DNA of 7,080 nucleotides, taken from Actinomycetota bacterium. Lineage in GTDB: Bacteria; Actinomycetota; Thermoleophilia; Gaiellales; Gaiellaceae. The stretch lies in contig PMMN01000025.1 of the NCBI GenBank assembly GCA_003162235.1, positions 1,569 to 8,648 on the forward strand. The letters run 5' to 3'. Below the pieces are notes generated by a model. It did not search any database and was not told the origin of the DNA. It saw only the letters and a list, made by a program, of their open reading frames with translations. Position numbers and translations under genes: made by a program. Positions 5,553-7,080 of the stretch are shown in pieces (the first letter of the stretch is position 1; every line of letters begins with the position of its first letter).

Positions 5553-5577
5553 AACATAGCCCGAAAACGAGTGCTCC
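5553..5577 (-). promoter_or_regulatory. Candidate trxB promoter
   Basis: TATGTT (5558-5553) is a fair -10 located 24 nt upstream of the GTG start. No TTGACA-like -35 is present. Instead GGAGC (5577-5573) followed by 17 bp and GTT (5555-5553) loosely resembles the GGAAT-N18-GTT class recognised by thiol-stress sigma factors such as SigR, which controls trxB in Streptomyces. The match is imperfect. Confidence 0.3.
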
Positions 5578-5578
5578 G

Positions 5579-5773
5579 CCGCTCCCGTGTGCGGGCGCGA
5601 GGGCTCTCGATAACGAAACCAAGCCAGAGTGCTACACCCTATTCAACGTAACGGAGGGCGAGTTCGTTCCTGCCGCGTAGCTTTTGCTGAAGGCGTTGCG
5701 GATAGGCGGGCTGTGCTTCGCTACTGAAACAGTCGAAATAGGCGAACAGCGCTCTTGCGCGCGTCCGCGGAGG
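5579..5773. other. Intergenic stretch between rmuC and trxB without an identified gene
   Basis: I find no tRNA or recognisable gene here. On the minus strand the rmuC frame stays open for 44 codons after its TGA, up to TAG at 5641-5639, but has no start codon and no recognisable motif. A weak hairpin GCGC-TCTT-GCGC lies at 5749-5760. The stretch is less GC-rich than its flanks and might hold a decayed gene or a 3' UTR, but nothing decides this. Confidence 0.4.
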
Positions 5774-6817
5774 TCATGACGTCGGTATCGAGTCGAGCTC
5801 GAGCGGCAGCGCTTGCTCTTCGATTGCGCCCGCGTCGGCGGGCGCCTCGATCTCTTCGTGCTCGGTCGACTGCTCGAGCCGACCCTCGAAGCGGTCGAGC
5901 CGCTTCTCCGCCTCGCCGAATTTCGACTGGGCCCGGCCCAGGTGCGTGCCGACCAGATCGAAGTCCTCCTTGAAGCGGCCGAAATCCTTCTGCAGCTGCG
6001 TGATCGAGGCCATTACCTCCTGGGCGTGCTTCTCGACCTGCAGCCCTCTGAGCCCGAACACGATCACCTGCAGGTAGGCGCTGAAGGTGGTCGGCGAGAC
6101 CGGGAAGACCCGCTTGTTGAGGGCGTAAGAGTAGAGCGCGCCCGTCTTGCCGCAGACGAGCTCGTAGTAGACGGACTCGGAAGGGACGTACATGAAGGCG
6201 AAGTCGTAGGTGCCCTCGGCGGGGCGGATGTACTTGCTCGCGATCGCATCGATGTGGGTCTTGAGGTCGCGGCCGAAGGCCTTCTCGTGCACCAGGCGCT
6301 CGCTATCGCCGGTCGCCTCGACTATGCGGTGGAAGTTGTCGAGCGGGAACTTGGCGTCGACCGGCACCAGCCGCTCGACCCGGATCACCGCGTCGACCCG
6401 CTCGCCGCCGCGAAAGCCGTACTGGAGCTGGTAGTGCGAGGGCGGAAGGGCGTCGCGGAGCAGGTTCTCGAGCAGGAGCTCGCCGAAGCCGCCGCGTGCC
6501 TTGGGCGGCTTGAGCGCCTGCTCGAGCCGGGCGAGATCCTTGACTCGCTCGTTCATCTGCACCGTCGCCTCGCCCAGCTTGCCCAGTCGCTCGTGGATTC
6601 TGTTGGACGCCTCGGAGGCGTTTCGGAGCCTGCTGTCAACCTTGGTGTCGAGATCGCCGAGCCTGCGGTCGAGCGTCTCGGCGAGCGCCTGCAGGTGCCG
6701 GTCGAGGTCGTGCTCGCGCTCGGAGCCTCGGCCTCGCTTCCAAGCGAGCACGGCCGCCAGGGCGGCGATCGAGAAGAGGAGCACGAGGAGCAGCGCGATC
6801 AGGATGTAGGGCAGCAT
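5774..6817 (-). CDS. rmuC: RmuC-family DNA recombination protein, membrane-anchored
   Basis: The 347-aa protein has an N-terminal membrane helix (about 4-26), a positively charged flank (KRGRG), then a coiled-coil stretch (about 33-102). The RmuC nuclease-like core follows. Recognisable core motifs are ARGGFGELLLENLL (107-120), VDAVIRV (141-147), VPVDAKFPLDNF (151-162), YDFAFMYVPSESVYYEL (204-220) and FPVSPTTFSAYLQVIVFGLRG (split at 238-258). RmuC limits recombination at inverted repeats in E. coli and its core resembles PD-(D/E)XK nucleases; D142 and K156 are candidate catalytic residues. After the core is a second helical region and an acidic tail. ATG 6817 is the first possible start, since an in-frame TGA lies four codons upstream; the ribosome binding site is weak (GAGCGG). 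It is somewhat shorter than E. coli RmuC. It is probably transcribed with the gene 69 bp upstream. Confidence 0.95.
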   Translation of the reverse strand: MLPYILIALLLVLLFSIAALAAVLAWKRGRGSEREHDLDRHLQALAETLDRRLGDLDTKVDSRLRNASEASNRIHERLGKLGEATVQMNERVKDLARLEQALKPPKARGGFGELLLENLLRDALPPSHYQLQYGFRGGERVDAVIRVERLVPVDAKFPLDNFHRIVEATGDSERLVHEKAFGRDLKTHIDAIASKYIRPAEGTYDFAFMYVPSESVYYELVCGKTGALYSYALNKRVFPVSPTTFSAYLQVIVFGLRGLQVEKHAQEVMASITQLQKDFGRFKEDFDLVGTHLGRAQSKFGEAEKRLDRFEGRLEQSTEHEEIEAPADAGAIEEQALPLELDSIPTS

Positions 6818-6838
6818 GGGGACCGCTCAGAGTAGTCC

Positions 6839-6883
6839 TGCCGGCGGACGGCAACAGAGCCGGCTGCCGGTACCGCTTCCGGC
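6839..6883 (-). terminator. Two GC-rich inverted repeats between the right-edge gene and rmuC
   Basis: TGCCG (6839-6843) pairs with CGGCA (6849-6853) around a 5-nt loop. GCCGG (6866-6870) pairs with CCGGC (6879-6883) around 8 nt, and a second GCCGG copy at 6859-6863 offers an alternative fold. They fill most of the 69-bp gap. They may attenuate or process the transcript; no T-run is present. Confidence 0.3.
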
Positions 6884-6886
6884 GGC

Positions 6887-7080
6887 TCAGCCGTGTCTGA
6901 AGTACGCGATGACCTTGCCGGTATTCGGGTCGAGCGCGACGGCGTTCGGCTTGCCCGGGATCACCACGATGCGCGGATGGCCACCGACGAGCGAGGCGAA
7001 GCCGCGAGGATCGTAGGCCGAGCTCAGCGATCGCACGACGGTGACGCCTCCGGCCGCTGATACGAGCGCGAGCGCCAGCA
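6887..7080 (-). CDS. Unidentified protein, C-terminal 63 residues (cut by window edge)
   Basis: The frame enters from the right edge and ends at TGA 6889-6887; no start is visible. The visible part opens with a hydrophobic stretch (LALALVSAAGGVTVV), which could be a signal peptide or membrane helix near the N-terminus. It continues with GGHPRIVVIPGKPNAVALDP and NTGKVIAYFRHG. The phrase VALDPNTGKVIAYF resembles one blade of a beta-propeller repeat (PQQ/YncE type), but a single blade is not enough to name a family. If the hydrophobic part is near the start, the whole protein would be small and secreted or membrane-anchored. It is 69 bp upstream of rmuC on the same strand. Confidence 0.65.
   Translation of the reverse strand, partial: LALALVSAAGGVTVVRSLSSAYDPRGFASLVGGHPRIVVIPGKPNAVALDPNTGKVIAYFRHG

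Noticed and set aside
5723..5777. 18-codon ORF with ATGA overlap at the rmuC stop
   Set aside because: Very short, no ribosome binding site and no conserved features visible.
5813..6835. 340-codon plus-strand frame antisense to rmuC
   Set aside because: The antisense frame of a GC-rich gene. rmuC on the minus strand has all the family motifs, and this frame has none.
1..7080. CRISPR array, insertion sequence, phage genes or toxin-antitoxin pair
   Set aside because: I saw no regularly spaced direct repeats, transposase or integrase motifs, or paired small genes. The tRNA shows no duplicated 3' end suggesting an attachment site.

Overview
The window is GC-rich and looks like a chromosomal segment of an actinobacterium. 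The tRNA-Gln without an encoded CCA, the DUF4389 + M48 protease pair, the leaderless-looking starts and the TrxB and RmuC sequences fit Actinomycetota. A Thermoleophilia-type organism (Gaiella/Solirubrobacter-like) is my best guess, but this is inference from sequence style, not from a database match.

Layout, left to right. (1) Positions 1-1640 hold two LacI-family regulators on the minus strand. The first is cut by the left window edge; the second is complete. A tRNA-Gln(CTG) gene lies between them, with its own likely promoter, an AT-rich palindrome and a strong stem-loop. The second regulator keeps a normal sugar-sensor domain but has lost the first HTH helix and the hinge helix typical of the family. 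(2) Positions 1640-1948 form a divergent intergenic region with two adjacent inverted repeats, candidate promoters and a possible 49-codon leader ORF. (3) Positions 1949-3798 are a plus-strand two-gene unit. An internally duplicated DUF4389 membrane protein overlaps by 4 bp (GTGA) an integral-membrane M48 (Ste24/CAAX-protease-like) zinc peptidase. (4) Positions 3813-5528 are on the minus strand: thioredoxin reductase TrxB, followed 30 bp later by a multi-pass membrane protein that converges tail-to-tail with the protease gene. (5) Positions 5529-5773 are intergenic. (6) Positions 5774-6817, minus strand, encode a membrane-anchored RmuC-type protein. Upstream of it is the C-terminal end of an unidentified protein that runs off the right edge.

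Most genes are ordinary housekeeping or membrane-maintenance functions. I see no phage, transposon, CRISPR or defence island. The points most worth following are the atypical regulator with tandem palindromes in its own upstream region, the tightly coupled DUF4389-M48 pair, and the hairpins around the tRNA. The five intergenic stretches (204-320, 392-598, 1640-1948, 5529-5773, 6818-6886) are each described by the site features listed within them.
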